Below, in pieces: positions 41,296 through 55,000 of a stretch of DNA of 64,000 bases; within the stretch, counting starts at the first letter, position 1, and every line of letters begins with the position of its first letter. This DNA comes from Imbricaverruca yamaguchii. Its lineage: Eukaryota > Arthropoda > Thecostraca > Neoverrucidae. The position numbers and the translations under genes are program-made. A model generated the notes under the pieces. That model saw only the letters and a program-made list of their open reading frames with translations, was not told the DNA's origin and did not search any database. The DNA lies in contig JAOTOL010001647.1 in assembly GCA_034440575.1 (NCBI GenBank), positions 1 through 64,000 of the forward strand, read 5' to 3'.

Positions 41296-42326
41296 TTCTC
41301 TCCGCTACTGATATATCATACTGCAGTATGCATACTGATACATCAGTGTGTGAGTTGTTATCTTTGACGTAGTGTGAAAACTTGAGCTAATAGAGAGAAA
41401 AAAATTTAGTATTTTCGGATTCAGCACACGGAACTTGTATTAGAACAGCTGAGAAACTTCCGACCTTTTCCCAAAAAAAAGCTTTGAAACGCAGGCCAGT
41501 GTTATACTTGTTTTAGGTTTAGCTAAGCACCAGCATCATGAAGCACCAGCCCTCAGAAGAGTTCCTTCGAGATGTATGTATGTAACTGAGTCCACTTTAG
41601 AACCCTGCTTCGAATGCGTTGAGCAGCCTAATCACGGCTGTCCCCGACAAGGTTCACATGGTCGGCCGGCTGCCCGATGGAGCTTGCGCTGAGCAGAAGA
41701 GCCGGCGGCGCTTTGTGGTTCGGTGTTGCCAGCATTGCTGTTTTCCTTTTCTCACAAAACCGTGAACACTGCACCTCCATGTAATTTAATTATAAACGTG
41801 CTTGCAGCTTTCCCACTCGATTTTCCTCATGTAACAGTTATTTTCTTCCACACTGATACTCGTATCAGAAGTACATCCACACGCGAGGCCGAAGCCGGAA
41901 TGAGTGATTTTTTTTCAAATACGAGATCGCAAAATTATTTCTCCCGCTTTAGCTATCGCTCCAGCTCCAGCTATAGCTTCAGCAGGCTGAGCCGAACATT
42001 GTTCGTTTTCATTAGTGCGATATTAAGGACGACGTGGATGAAGCAGAGTAACACTACGTGTGTTTGCTTCTGGTAGGTACCCGAAATGAGTTTTGCAGGA
42101 TGCGCGCCATACTTTCCATATTCTAACTGTTGCGAATGCTGACACATTAGCTGATTAAAAAAAAAACACCATTCTAGTAAACATACTAAGCTTCCAGTAT
42201 TGCAATATCCTAACAAACAGATCGAACTTTCTGCACTCCAGTAGTCCACCAAGGACAAAACGTCTTTCAATATTCTAGCAAGTTATATGGGCTACATGTA
42301 TGAACCTTATGGAATCACTTCTTTGA
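41296..42326. other. No gene recognised
   Basis: Nothing beyond a Ser-rich open frame at 41723-42076 without a known motif. Confidence 0.4.
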
Positions 42327-42600
42327 CGACCGGCTGATCCCGTAACCATGGGGCTGACTCGACCGGGTAACCCGGTTGCCCTAGTGACGACCCGACGGGC
42401 TGGTCCTGTGGCCCTAGTGACGAGCTGACGGCTGGTCATGTGGCCGTACTGATGACCCGACAGGCTTGTCCTGGGGCCCTACTGGTGACCTGACGAGCCT
42501 GTCCTGGGGCTCTACTGATGACCTGACGGCTGGTCCTGAGGCCCTACAGATGACTGAGGCTGGTCCTGTGGCCCTGGTGACGACCTGACCGACTGACCCT
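42327..42600. repeat. About 35-bp minisatellite inside the Helitron helicase frame
   Basis: About seven units with core GGCTGGTCCTGTGGCCCTA and GTGACGACCTGAC. It begins directly after the codons following helicase motif I and is partly open in that frame (GPQDQPSGHQ). Confidence 0.85.
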
Positions 42601-44748
42601 TGCTGCGGAGAAGACTGATCAAAATGTTATACACATATGTCTTTCCGCACCCGGTCGCAGCACACATGAAGATTGCAAGCCCTCGGGGTGTCGGCGCAGC
42701 ACCATCACTGTACGCAACGTGCTGCAGTACGGCGTCGACGATGCGCCGCTGCTCTGCAGAGCTGTGCGACCGCCTCACCAGCGTCCTCCGCTCGGTCGAC
42801 GTCGTTTATGCGCTTGTCCTCGTCCAGCACGTCATCGACGGCGTCGGGCTAGCCGATACCAACGTCAGCGATGGTGCGGCCGTTGGCGTGCAGCACAGCT
42901 ATCACGTGCCGCCGAGTGCGTACCAAGCCTGCAGCACCGAGCCGACGTCGTCCGCTAAGGGACCACGCTGAAGGGCTGCCTCGCGAAACGACATGCACAC
43001 CTGACTATTAACGGTGCGCAAGTGCCCGCAGCTGACGGCGCCGGCCACGTGCAACAGGAGCAGATGAAGATGGAAGCGCTCGGCATCGCATGGACTCGCT
43101 GACACCAGACGCGCGACGACCTCGTCTCCTCCACGTTGACGCGGCTTTCACTTTTGGGCAGTCCGATCGAACGTGAAGTGTGTCGGCACCTCGGTATACC
43201 GATACTTAGATGGCCTCATCGTGACGCTCCTGGTTCAGCTAAAGCCAAGCGGTTAGTGTCGAATCGCATCGCTGCGCCCGCTCCAGGGCCGCAGGCTCCT
43301 CGCCTTGTGCAAAATATACCTGCTGGCGACCAGGAAGTTGAACAGCGAGACGAACGATGGTGTGCGACTGGTATCAGTCCTCTCAAACTCGAAGAGACGC
43401 CACATGGCCTCCGGGGCACATACATACCTGGTGTTCAGGAACATCTCGATTTCGTCACGATCCCGTACAGGGCCCTCACCAGCTGGAGCGGCGACAATCT
43501 CAGCGTCCTGGGACTGTGGGCGGCGAGGCCGAGCAACACGAGCTGCACCTGCTTGCACAGGCACACGGTTCATCTACAGGCCTCCGCACGCGTATACACG
43601 TCGACGGCAAACTGCTGCAGCAGCTTGCCAGAGGCATGCAAGATGCTGAATCCGGGACGGACAGCCATGCGGTATCCGGAGTGCTGTAAAGTGGTGATGG
43701 TGTTACGCACACGGGTCGCATGTGCCGCAACGTGCGGCTGCCCTACACGCCAACCAAACTCGCCGTATGGGAACAGCAAGGGATAGGCCAGCGGGTCGAC
43801 ATGCGGGCTGAGTGTGCTGTTGGTCTGCAGGTGGGTACCGCGAGGGTATACCACGAGCTCCCGGATCCGAGGAGCCCCATCACGACCTACGAAGACGGCA
43901 GCCACCTCGTTGCCGACAGGGTCATTGTAGCGCCGTGGGTCCTGGTCCTGGTTCCTGGCGGAAGAACATCGTGACCCGTTCCGGGGCGCGGCCGCCTACT
44001 GCGGCATCCTGCTGTTCCTGCAGCATCACGTCACTCATGCAACGGAATGCTTGCACATGCGGATTGTGGTCCGATAACATACCTTCCAGTGCAGCGACCA
44101 GGTGGGGGTCATCAAACCGTCCCAGACGCTCTCGGTTGGCAGCCGCGGTGTCCACCACGTAGAGCTGAGCGTACTTGCGTTGTCGTCCGTCGTCGTCCGG
44201 GTGCAGTGCTCCCAGGTGGTGGTAGGTCTGGCAGTGGACCTTGTAGTAATAAGGACCACGACCTGTGCAAAGACAAACATGCTATATCCATCAACAAATT
44301 CGTTATTATTTGATACACACACCACGAATTCCCACATTAGCACCATCCGCATTGAAGTATACATTGCATATTTGATCGCAGTGGACATAGCAGAGTAGCA
44401 CGCCATGGGATACAGATAACTCGCGCGGCAACGCGGATGTGCGTCTAATAATGTGTGGAGATGTAGCGTACCTGCTGGCACATCGACGTCGGCCACGTAC
44501 GACGCCATCGCCAGAGCGCTGTTGTAGCGGTGGATGTTGTCGCGGTAGCTGCGTCCCTCTGCGCTGGCGTCCGTCAGCAGGGTCATCAGCAGGGTCATCA
44601 GCAGGTCGGGCGCGTTGCGGAGCGGCTCCAGCGCTACCTTTCCCCTGTGGCAGCAGATGGTAAAATCCCGCCCTGTCCACCATTCAAGTGCAGCGCACTG
44701 CAGTGGCCGCAACGCTGGTCTAGAGGGCCGCCAGATCCGGGTCACCAA
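42601..44748 (-). mobile_element. Helitron relic
   Basis: Pieces in transcription order are: a zinc-rich N-terminal region (ALEWWTGRDFTICCHRGKVA, RRYNSALAMAS); an intron at 44471-44263; RGPYYYKVHCQTYHHLGALH through DAAVGGRAPERVTMFFR; VAAVFVGRDGAPRIRELVVY, HVDPLAYPLLFPYGEFGW and GKLLQQFAVDVYTRAEACR; NTRYVCAPEAMWRLFEF; YRYTEVPTHFTFD and SPCDAERFHLHLLLLHV; and helicase motif I GCGKTYVYNILISLLRSKG. There are at least three frame changes. The HUH Rep core is absent and the helicase stops after motif I. It cannot move by itself. Confidence 0.9.
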
Positions 44749-45444
44749 CCTGGAACATACCGAAACTGCACTCCGGACATTGCAGGAGATTTGGCTACTA
44801 TTTTTGTACTGCAGGACATTAAGATGTACATTGACCGGCTGCTAATAAAAACTATTTCAGTATAAGCTGACATTCTATGAACTGACATGCTGATGAACAA
44901 ACGAAGGGGGAACTGAAGAAAAAAAGGATTTTGTATCGGAAATCTCGTGCACTTTGTCACTTTAATAGATACTCTAACTTACCAGGAATGCGTTCTCCAA
45001 GGCTGAGAGGCGGTGAATACGCAGCGTCCGGCGGAGGTTTCGTTGACAGACACCTGCCTGTCGTGGCACAGCTCCAGTGGTGGTCTCTATAACACACCGA
45101 TATAATATTACTATCCGAACAACCTCGATAGCACAAAATACAGCAGTGTAAAATACAAAACAATGGAATGCAAGAACTCAATCAATCCAAAATAAACCGA
45201 GACTCACGGTGAACTGGTAAAACAATAAAAAAAATACCGCGCGAAAGTGCACGGCGCATGGGTCGCTAAGTAACTACCGTTGTGCATTGAGGGAACTCAT
45301 GGGCAGCCTTAATTAAGCACGTACGTCAAGTTAACGTCGTACTCGTATTCGTATTCAGCGACGAGTTCGCCAGAAACGTATTCGTATTGGCATAGGCATT
45401 CAGCGACGGGTTTATGCTCGTTCGAATCAATTACCACAAATGCT
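44749..45444. other. No gene recognised
   Basis: No coding or repeat structure beyond short CGTATTCGTATT-like motifs near 45340-45400. Confidence 0.4.
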
Positions 45445-45452
45445 TGTACTGA

Positions 45453-45729
45453 CAGTGTCCTAAAATTACTTCACCATTAACTGTGTGGATGAAGAAAGAA
45501 GTTGCTTGAGAATAGTGAAAGATTGGAAGAAAATAAAGGATCGCCACTTGAGGATTAAAAAGCGGAATGCCTTTCACTTCAGTCGGATGCATTTTACAGT
45601 ATTTAGCAGTGGTGTGCATGACTGCACATACATCATGTGGCAAACTGGTAACAACCTGAGATAAGGATGAAATAGTACAATTCCATTAACTGTGAATTTT
45701 CAGGTTGCATGGTCAATTATTTTACACTG
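45453..45729. mobile_element. 277-bp hAT-type MITE (copy B)
   Basis: Inverted relative to copy A at 13153. The ends are CAGTGTCCTAAAATTACTTC and, inverted, CAGTGTAAAATAATTGACC. It has a perfect 8-bp target duplication TGTACTGA at 45445-45452 and 45730-45737. Confidence 0.95.
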
Positions 45730-46227
45730 TGTACTGAACACGCTGGAACAAGCGGCCCCTAAAAACGCTCAAAGCATAGCATAGAATGCATCTTGACGTG
45801 CTGAGCACCATGGGCACACGTGCTCCAAAGCTTGGTGCATGCAGTAGTTTGGCTCATATAGCGCTCAGCACACGCTCAGCCCACACTAGCGGCCCCTTCA
45901 AAACGCACAGCATGCACTATCAAAGCTAAATTTAATTTGGCACTTTTCAATACTATTTACAAACATTGTGACCAACGGTGGTTTCAGTACTGACCATTGC
46001 AGTACTTCACTAAGAGCATCTTGTCATGAAATATCCATGCCACCTACCAGCACTACTGTCCAAACCATAGCTCAAACTGATTTTCCTATCAGATTAAATC
46101 AATATGATGCGATATGATCGGCCCCTGCGATTTCTCTGATTTTTTGTATGCCAGCAACAACACCTCGGACTATGCTATCCGACTATCCGACTAACTATCC
46201 GACAGCAACAACACCGAATCCATAAGT

Positions 46228-46524
46228 CTTATGGATTCGGTTTTTGACAATGCATTATTCGCCATGGGTGCGATATGACCAGCCCCTGCGATTTCTCTGC
46301 ATTCTCGTGTATGTTCCCACCCCCATTTATTGGGTGAGGATGCTGATGCAACGGGAAATTTCCTCGGAAATACAAGTGTCGGAGGTGGGTTGCTGGCACA
46401 CCAGAAATCAGAGAAATCGCAGGGGCCGGTGATATCGCACCCATTGACTTCTATCCGTAGGCATTGGCTCCACCCATTGGCCCTATGGCGAATAATGCAT
46501 TACGTCAAAAACCGAATCCATAAG
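46228..46524. mobile_element. Small fold-back element
   Basis: Left arm from 46228 (CTTATGGATTCGGTTTTTGA, ATGCATTATTCGCCAT, GCCCCTGCGATTTCTCTG) is repeated inverted with an insertion up to 46524. A third piece of the arm, GGCCCCTGCGATTTCTCTGA, lies at 46121. It is non-coding. Confidence 0.85.
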
Positions 46525-46849
46525 TATGCAACTGATAAAGTTGGCAACGTATAATTTAAGGAAGAGTAGTTTTGAGTTCAGCTTGACACGGAGATTCATT
46601 TGAGATGAAGCATGACCGCATTTGCTCAGATCTGCATTTTAGTGTATGCTCTCACCCTCATTTATTGTGAACCAACCCAAACCCGACGCGTGCCATTTCG
46701 ACTCCTGTGCTAGCTGACACTTTGGGGATGCCAAGCAGTTTCTCCTGTCCAGTGGGTGGCAATGATCTACGAACGAGGCCAGCTTGCGGGACCCCTAGAT
46801 CAGTTCGGATGTATCTAAAACTTACAGAGGTGAGCTTTTAATATAAGAC

Positions 46850-48025
46850 ATAAAAACATAAAGACATAAAAAGATTAGTGCAACTCTGAGCCACAAGGGC
46901 CCTTCTTGGTTGCACTCTGTACACTGAACCAGTTGCCCACCAAATCTGCCAATCAGCCCTCCCTGTAATACTGAAAAGCAAGCCCTCTATTCTTATAATG
47001 ATTGTCTATGCTGTTTTTAAAGATGTTCATGTGCTGCTACTGACGATGTTTTCTGGCAGCTGGTTCCAGTGTTCCACTACCCTGTTGGTGAAGAAAGTCT
47101 GCCTTAACCTTGTTCTGCTGTGGTCAATTTTAATTTTGAATTTATGACCTCTAATTGCATCATTTCTGTTAAATTCAAACATTTCCCCAAGGTATCCCCT
47201 CTCCAGACCATTGACAAATTTAAAGACCTCGATGAGATCTCCTCTCAGCCTTCTATATCTAAGTGAAAACATATTCAATTTCTTCAATCTTTCCTCATAT
47301 GCCAGGTTGCTTATGCCATTAACCATTTTTGTAGCCCTCTTTTGTACTCTCTCTAAAAGCCAACAATCTTTTTCATAGCTAGGAGACCAGCTTGGATGCA
47401 GTATTCCAAATGTGGCCTGACGTATGCACAGTAAAGCTTCCTGATCACTTCCTCACTTCTGTATGATACATTCCTATTTATTGCCCCGAGCATTCTCAGT
47501 GCCTTCTTCCTGGCTTCCTTGGTCTGTTCTGATGCCCCCAATTTTGTGTTTAGAATAACACCTAAATCCTTCTCCTGTTGAGTCACTGATAGCACTTGGC
47601 CACCCATCAAGTATGGAGCCTTCATATGCTGCTTACCTACATGCATGATTTTGCACTTATCAAAGTTAAATTTCATTTGCCATTCTTCGGACCACTTCAC
47701 AAAGTTCGTCTAAGTCTTTTTGTAGCGAGATATGCTCATCCTGACCTGTTATTGCCCTAAAGACCTTCAAATCATCTGCAAATTTCAAAACTTTACTGCT
47801 TAGGCCACTTTCAATGTTATTTACAAATATAATGAACAGTAATGGCCCTAGTACTGACCCCTGGGGGACTCCACTAAGAACATTTTGCCATGATGACTTT
47901 GTACCATTTAGCATCACTCTTTGCTGTCTATCTGAAAGCCACAACTCTATCCATTTTAAGATGCTACCTGCAACACCATGGGACTGAAGCTGTATCATTA
48001 ACCGTTTATGGGGTACCTTGTCCTT
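46850..48025 (-). mobile_element. 5'-truncated LINE (CR1/Jockey-like)
   Basis: Reverse transcriptase from DKVPHKRLMIQLQSHGVAGS through SGVPQGSVLGPLLFIIFVNN, KFADDLKVFRAI (catalytic FADD), KCKIMHVG and KDLGVILN, then YVRPHLEYCIQ and a C-terminal region ISNLAYEERLKKLNMFSLRY, RGDLIEVFKFVNG and FTNRVVEHWNQLPE. Two frame changes, near 47690 and 47395, break it. The endonuclease is missing. The 3' UTR runs to a TATGTCTTTATGTTTT-like tail near 46850. Confidence 0.92.
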
Positions 48026-51000
48026 GTTGTAAAAGGAACATGGAGAGGCATGTGGATCAACGTTCGAACAACTTTTGTTTTTTACCATTGTTCGGTGTCT
48101 AACGTACATCTTGAAATAAATGCAAACGACATAGAGTTTTGTCAATTGGACAATCACAAATGACATTACAACCATACGTAGCCTATTATCAAAACACAAA
48201 TAAGCACAAATATTAGTCACAAATAAGACACATTCACAGAACACGATGGATGGCATAATTCTTGGGTTTTCTTGGTGTTGGTACGGGGTCGGCATAGATG
48301 GGCGTGATTCTTTGGCGTAGATCGACAGATTATCAAGTGTTAAGTGTTATGGTGGCGCTGGTTGTGCAGCGTGTTATGGTGCTGCTGATTTGATTTGGAG
48401 TGTTGGTGATCGAATAACACCAACCATAATACCAGCTTGGAGTACTGGTGCTATGGTTGGTGGTGCTATTGTAGAGTACCTAGTGTTATAATTTTGCTGG
48501 TTGGACAGATGGTGACAGATAGTCTTGTATTATGGTTCTTGGCTGTGAATTTTTATATCAAGTATTTCAGGTTTTCTTCTCGAGGTTGGTTGGTTGGTTT
48601 GGTGTTTGGTGGGGGGGCGGGGTGGGCATCATTCTCTTCTCGTTGTCATTGACATATTCTGTGAAAATCTGTCAGTTGTCAATTTAGGTTTAGGATGCAA
48701 ATCTCGGTTGGGATAATACCGAAACGAAAGGAGGCGATGCCAGCGGGAAACAATTGGCTGCTGAACTCATCGAAATAAGCATCGGGATTGCCACAGATTC
48801 CGTTCTTCAGATTTAAATGTGCTCAGGAAATACACATTTGCCCATCAAGTCGTTCAATGTTCGATGTCCTGTGTCTGCCCGTGCTGCCAGCTTTTAGGTG
48901 AGTTTCCTGCCATATTCTGAATCTCATCTCGGTCCCCGTTGTCCATCGTGACCCAGCTGATATGACATAACCAACTACGTTTGGTAGTGATGGCAAAATA
49001 ATCAACCAATCGCAGATAACTGGTGGCTGAAACGGCTATTGCCACTATTTGAAGATCCTCATCTCACTCGGCTGGTTGACTAGTTCAAAATATGCTCACG
49101 GAAGGCGTCTAAGCGCGGAATATAGGCGCACGGAAGGTGTCTCCAGCTAAAAGTGACACGTCACAGGACTACGTTAATTAATCAGCTTAAAATAATTTGA
49201 CCTTCATGAATAATTTGACCTAATTTGACCTAATTTGACCTAGGTTAGGTTAGGTTAATCAAGTGGGTCAAATGTATCCTCGCAAAATCCCGCAAGAACC
49301 AAGTGGACCGATTGCATCCCTGCAAGGGTGTTTTGTAAGATGGACATAAAGTAGGGTTTTGAACCGACGCGAAATTGGAGGAGTGCGCTTTGAAGTGAAA
49401 AGATAAATCCATCTGAAAATATCGACCTAACCCAGTTTAATCACGCCTAAAGTACACTTAAGATGATCTGAAGTTCGTTAAAAAGCGACATTTCGGCGAC
49501 TGCCACGCCCAGATAACAGCAAAATCTCGAGAATCAAGTGGGCCAAATCTATCCTCCGACGCACGGTTAGGCTTGTGACACTTTATCTGTGCATATCATT
49601 TGATAAAGATACTTTAGTAAAAGATGCTGGTGGTGTTATCAAGGCTAGGTTAGGTTTTCAACTTTTTCGAAGATGTTTCTTGTTTTTAATGAAAAAGCAA
49701 CATAGTTAAAAACATTAGAAAAAACAAAACATGTTTCCCTTTGCGACATTTTTCAACATGGTTCTGTTAACACGTGTCATTGAACATTTAGGTTAGGTTG
49801 ATAAAAATAGGCAAATGTTCATATTTATGTTATATTCATATTAATGTTTAGGGTGCATTTTATAATTGTCTAAATTTGAAAATTGTGTTAAAAATTTTAA
49901 TAAAAAGTTCTTTCTAATTTTTTTCTCTCTAATTTTGGTACCTTGCCGTGCAAATCGTCTGCTTTACATTTTTCACCCGGGAAGCGAAATCCATAAACCC
50001 TGAGCATTTCTCCCAAAGCAGTTTAGTTTTTAGGCATGTTTAAGGCATGTTCGTCCGAACTGATTAATATAAGCAGAAGACGTAGAATCACGCACTGACC
50101 ACGAATATAAGAAATCGTACCGTAACTTTTTGAGATAAGAGCATATGACGAAATCATGAAACATTGTTGGATGTTGAGAAAGTGTGAAATTTTCGCAAAT
50201 TTTTAGGGAAGACGAAAATTAACGTGGGTATGATAAAAGAGGGGAAAAATGAGGAAAACAATTGTGATGGTCGAAAATTATTGATGAATAATATATCAAT
50301 AGTTTTGAAACTTTTTTAAACATCTTCTAATATAATGTAACAAAGAAGCACACATGAATTGTGTATGGAACTGCTATTTTGGATTTTAAAATTCTTGTGA
50401 TTTGTTTAATTAAAAAAAGTTTACTTAAAATTTTAAGTAAAATTTAAAATCTTCTTTCCCTCGTGTCGCCGAACAGTGCTATCAAGATGGCGTAGATCGG
50501 ACACGAATCGAACGAATTATGGAGACGCAGTCCACATGATTTTCCAGATTTCCCGAATTTTTTCATTTGCAACAATTTCCTAATACAACCGAAGTTACAC
50601 AGACGAGCTGTATACGAGCTGATACATTTCCCACATGATGGGATTATCGACTTCGTGTCGATTTGCGTTTGAGAATGATAATTATCTATGTAACTTGTGA
50701 TGGACTTGGATCAATGGATGGTATGGACTCGGACGCGACACATTGCTTTCTATTGACCTAGCACTAAAAATCATTTGAGAAATAATGAAATAATAGAAAC
50801 CCTGATGGGTACATATCGTAGCAAATGTCCAAGTGCATATATGTGGCGAATTTCGGTTTGCTAGGTTGAATACTTTGTGCTATAAGAACAATATTACTTA
50901 CGACTAGTGTTAACATGCAAAATAACCTATCTGGGGGAAATATCTGTCAACGACCAACCTGATGTGCTCCAAAAAGATGAAGTCGACTGGAAGATATCGC

Positions 51001-51768
51001 ATTGTCACATTATCACAGCATGAGGGCGAAATTTCACCCTTGAAGCACTATTAGATCACCAAACGCGATACACCGCATGGCTAAAGGTTTGAAGCAGCCT
51101 TCTGCTTCAAACAGTTGCAATTGCTCGCATTGCCGACAACTGTGTGGCTGATTGCGATGTGCTGACAGTCGAGAGCTTATGAGAGTTAATGGAGTTATAA
51201 TTATGAATAAAATGGTGATAAAGTGTTGCAGATGATTTGGAAATTAGCGCTGAATTAATCTCTGCTCAGTGGTGTGCGAAACGTGTGCGAAAATGTCCGA
51301 GAAAGTGGCGAAAAAGCAACAGAAGAGGGCGTTCGAAGTCGGCTTTCGATATCTGTCAGCTGATGCACTATTGGCCGTTGCGGACGATTCTATTTGTTGC
51401 AGAAGATGCGACATGGTCGATAATCATGTCGATAAGGTCGACAACCGAGCAATGGATGGCACGGCAAAAATGAAGCGTCACGGCGAGTGGGATAATTTGC
51501 AAAGAATGGTTATATCCAAATTTTGTGAAAATTATTAATTGATGCGAAAGGATGCCCAGGAGGGATGCGCTATTTTAGCAATTTAGTATGATGATTATAA
51601 ATCAGCACGTCATTTACAATGGAGTATATTGTTTGTGAATTCTCGCAGAGGGAGTGTAACGAAAAGTTGAGATAATCGAAAAAGTTGACGGATGAGGCAT
51701 GAGGTGCTGCTTTGGTCTCCACTGCCCGTGAGGTGCGCCTCCGGCGGAGTCCTCTCCCGCTCCGCTCT
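48026..51768. other. No gene recognised, AT-rich
   Basis: A short GACCTAATTTGACCTAGGTT run at 49198-49255 is the only repeat noted. The open frame at 51269-51538 (FEVGFRYLSADALLAVADDS) is orderly but not one I can assign. Confidence 0.4.
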
Positions 51769-52045
51769 TCCAGTCCGCGATCGGTGCCCAGAATTGGGAC
51801 CCGCCTGATTTCGGTTAAACAGGACCTGTTCGTGGGCCACCACCGGTGGGCTCGTGGTGGTTTCCACGCTCCTAGATGGGGGTGGCGTGTGTGCGCGCTG
51901 GGTGGTGCGGCGTGGTGATGGGGGTGGTGTGCCGGGGATGTTTGTGTGCGCCCGGGGGGTTTTGTACGGGGGGTGTACGTGCGGGGGGGTGCGCGTGCGG
52001 GTGTGTGTGTGCGTGTGCGTGTGTGCGTGTGCACTTGTACTTTTT
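51769..52045 (+). repeat. Interspersed repeat tail with GT-rich end
   Basis: GGGACCCGCCTGATTTCGGT and AAACAGGAC..., then CACGCTCC.AGATGGGG, match the 3' tail of 40590-40665 in opposite orientation. Both copies run into GT/GTGC-rich simple sequence. Confidence 0.7.
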
Positions 52046-55000
52046 GCAAACCGAGGCCATTTTCTGTTTGCAAACCTGACAACCGAGGACGTGATGTGTA
52101 TCGCGAGGACGTTTTTGACGTCCTCGGTTTTCAAACTTCGTCTGAAGCATTGCCAGATGCTTACCAGTCTCCAGACGGATTTTTTCGCCATCCTCGGTTT
52201 TGACCATGTATGTGACCGTGTGTGTCCAGCAGGTGTGTATGTGTGTACTACGTAGACAAAGTGTGAGCAAGCCGAAAGTTAAGCCAACTTGCCTGCAGGC
52301 AATCAGTACGTGACTGAGAGTTTCGGGGCATTCGGACTTCGGGTGCTTCGCACTGCATGAGTTCAGTATAGTAAACTCCGGCGTAAGCCTATAGCAACAC
52401 TTATAATATCTAAATTTAGGTCTATGCATCCCATGAGAACGAAACAATCGGTTCTCTATTCCAAAATGATCAGAGCCAAAGTAATTAGGTAGACCAAAAA
52501 AGGCGCAGCTCAAGAAATAGTTTACGTACACTGATCTTTATTGACAATGTTTTATCTAGAATGGTAGATGCAATCCCTAAATCACCAGGCATCTCCTATA
52601 TCCGTGAGGGACGCCCCAGTGCCAGTCAGGATGTCCTCATTTTTCCCGCGAGAGCCTCCTCTGTCAGATGGCTTCCTACGCCGATCACGGGGCCTCCTAT
52701 GTCCGTCAGAGGCCTTCTGTATTGGTCATGATAGTCCTTGTGTCTGTGATGAGCCTTCTGTGTCATTTACCTCTTGTATTGTAGAGAGTCGTTCCGTGTC
52801 GGTTTATGAGTCTCCCGTGTCCCTCAACAACACAATTTTTATGGAGATTAGTGTGAATTTCCAAAAACTGAGTGAAAGTATTCATTGTCAGGGCCATTTT
52901 TGTCACCTCGTCTTTAATTTTGATGAAGTGGAAGGCGCAGGCACATATGTTCCTTCAGTTCCATCAACTTTAACCTCATAATTTACATTGACAGATGTGG
53001 CAGGACGCATCATAAGGTGTGGGGATACTGTAGCGGACAAGGAACTTCAGATTTCTTGCGGCGTGGTCACTATTGAACATACCACGGCATTTGCTAAAGT
53101 AGGCGAAATAACGCGAACAACTAACAAGTATACTTCTGAAACGTAACGCAGTGGTGACGACTTCTTTACCATTCCTTGGGCCGACATGATGAATGTGTCT
53201 GGCACTCTCAAATGTATGAATCATGATTCCTTGTCAGATGCTGAGGTCACACACCTCGTAATGGACCTGTCCAGGCGAGTGCATGTCAGTACTGTCGTCA
53301 GGGATGCATGCACCGGAGGAAGGGGGACACGGCGGGAGTACCCTGACACTGCCAAAGTATTGTATACACATTTCGTGCATGGCTTGGATGAATTCATAAG
53401 CACTGCTCCTCGTGTTTGTCAGCAAACTAGCCTTAAGATGCTGATTCGCCTGCCAAATGCAACGTGGCATTCAGCGGCCAATTCGACGGCCGATTCGGTT
53501 AATTCAGTTCTTTATAAATGGAGCTGAACACAACAGGGCATAGACCACCGCTTTGGCTGTGTTCGTCGCTACCCGCATCCAGTATCCGTCGTCAGCATGC
53601 AATGGCATGGGGAGATTTTAAGTTCTTTGGTGAGAGACATCCGTTGCATCCAGTGCTATGGTCCATCGGAGTTGTCGCCGAATAAAGTGAAGGGCTAGGT
53701 TTCAAGTCAGTAGACTGACATAAAAGGAGACGGAAAGTTTACTGATGGAGTTTGCGTTACATTTGCATTACATTGCATTGCATTGCATTGCATTGCATTG
53801 TGTCACCTTATCCAGAAATTTGACAAATGTTTTACTTCTCCAAGTATTTACAAACGGAGAATGCTAGCGAAGCGAAAGAAAAGCCAGTGTGGTGCATGTG
53901 ATCAGCTGTCGCGATTAATACCCATTTGTGTACTTCGGGTAACCAATGAATATCTTACATTAGCTTGTACCTCGCAATGGAGGGATGGAGGAGAGACCCT
54001 CTAAGGTTTTCGAATGGAGGGATGGAGGGATTAATTAGACCCTCTAAGGTTTTCTGAAATAACTCGTAATCCGACTAAGGCATCACTTCGGTAATTTCTC
54101 ATATAACTCGACAATTGATGAACATGCTTGTCAAATATTGAGGTGCAGTCTATTAACTTAACGAAATTGGGGTCCACCAAAATCAGGTGACGTCACCTAG
54201 TGCAGTTCTTAGATGTGCATTCAATATGTCTCACAAACCTTTTAAGATACAGCCAAAAATAAGCCTGTAGTGAAGAGAGAAATGACTGAGGTAAAGCTAA
54301 GAAACAAAAAAGTAACCCGTGTGACGTCATCGTGTCTAACAGTAACATTGACTTTGGTATTTTTCACGCAGTGTTGTCGCTGATGATTTTTTTTTGAAAA
54401 CCTGAATATGGGTACGGACAGATTATATCCCTCAATGGTGTTCTAGGTTACAGGTTCACTCCCTGATTAGGCCACTGATGGATGACCCGATAAGTGTAGA
54501 GAGTAGAGTTGTTCACCTATTCTTCCAAACACTGGTATGAGGCGTAGCACGACCCCGGCAGATTCTTGCACCGCACGACGCAAAGCGCAGCAAGCTGGAT
54601 GATGGCACATCAAAAAGCACGGGGAAAGAAAAGGGACCATCTAAACAACGAGGGATATCATGATTGATGACGAAAGTAAACAATACAAGAGATGCAAAAC
54701 ATTTTACACACTGACAGCAGCACAGTCTCTACGTTTCAAAGTTATTCCACACATTGCTTAAGCCCTTTTCCTGGTAATCTTGGACACTTGAGTTCAGCAT
54801 CATGACAACTTTAGATATATGCTTTAATTTTATTGCTAGGCTGGCACTGGCACAGCAGTGGCACAGAAAGGTCTGACATTGTACATCAAAAAGCACATGT
54901 TCCCGGGATTACGGGTTGCTGTGTCCTGCCACTGTGCCAGAAAGTGGCAACTCTAGTCGAGAGTACGAGCATCGCAGAAATAAGACCCCCCTCCCGCGAG

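Noticed and set aside
51269..51538. 89-codon open frame (FEVGFRYLSADALL)
   Set aside because: Looks orderly, but I could not tie it to a family or to neighbours, so I did not call a gene.
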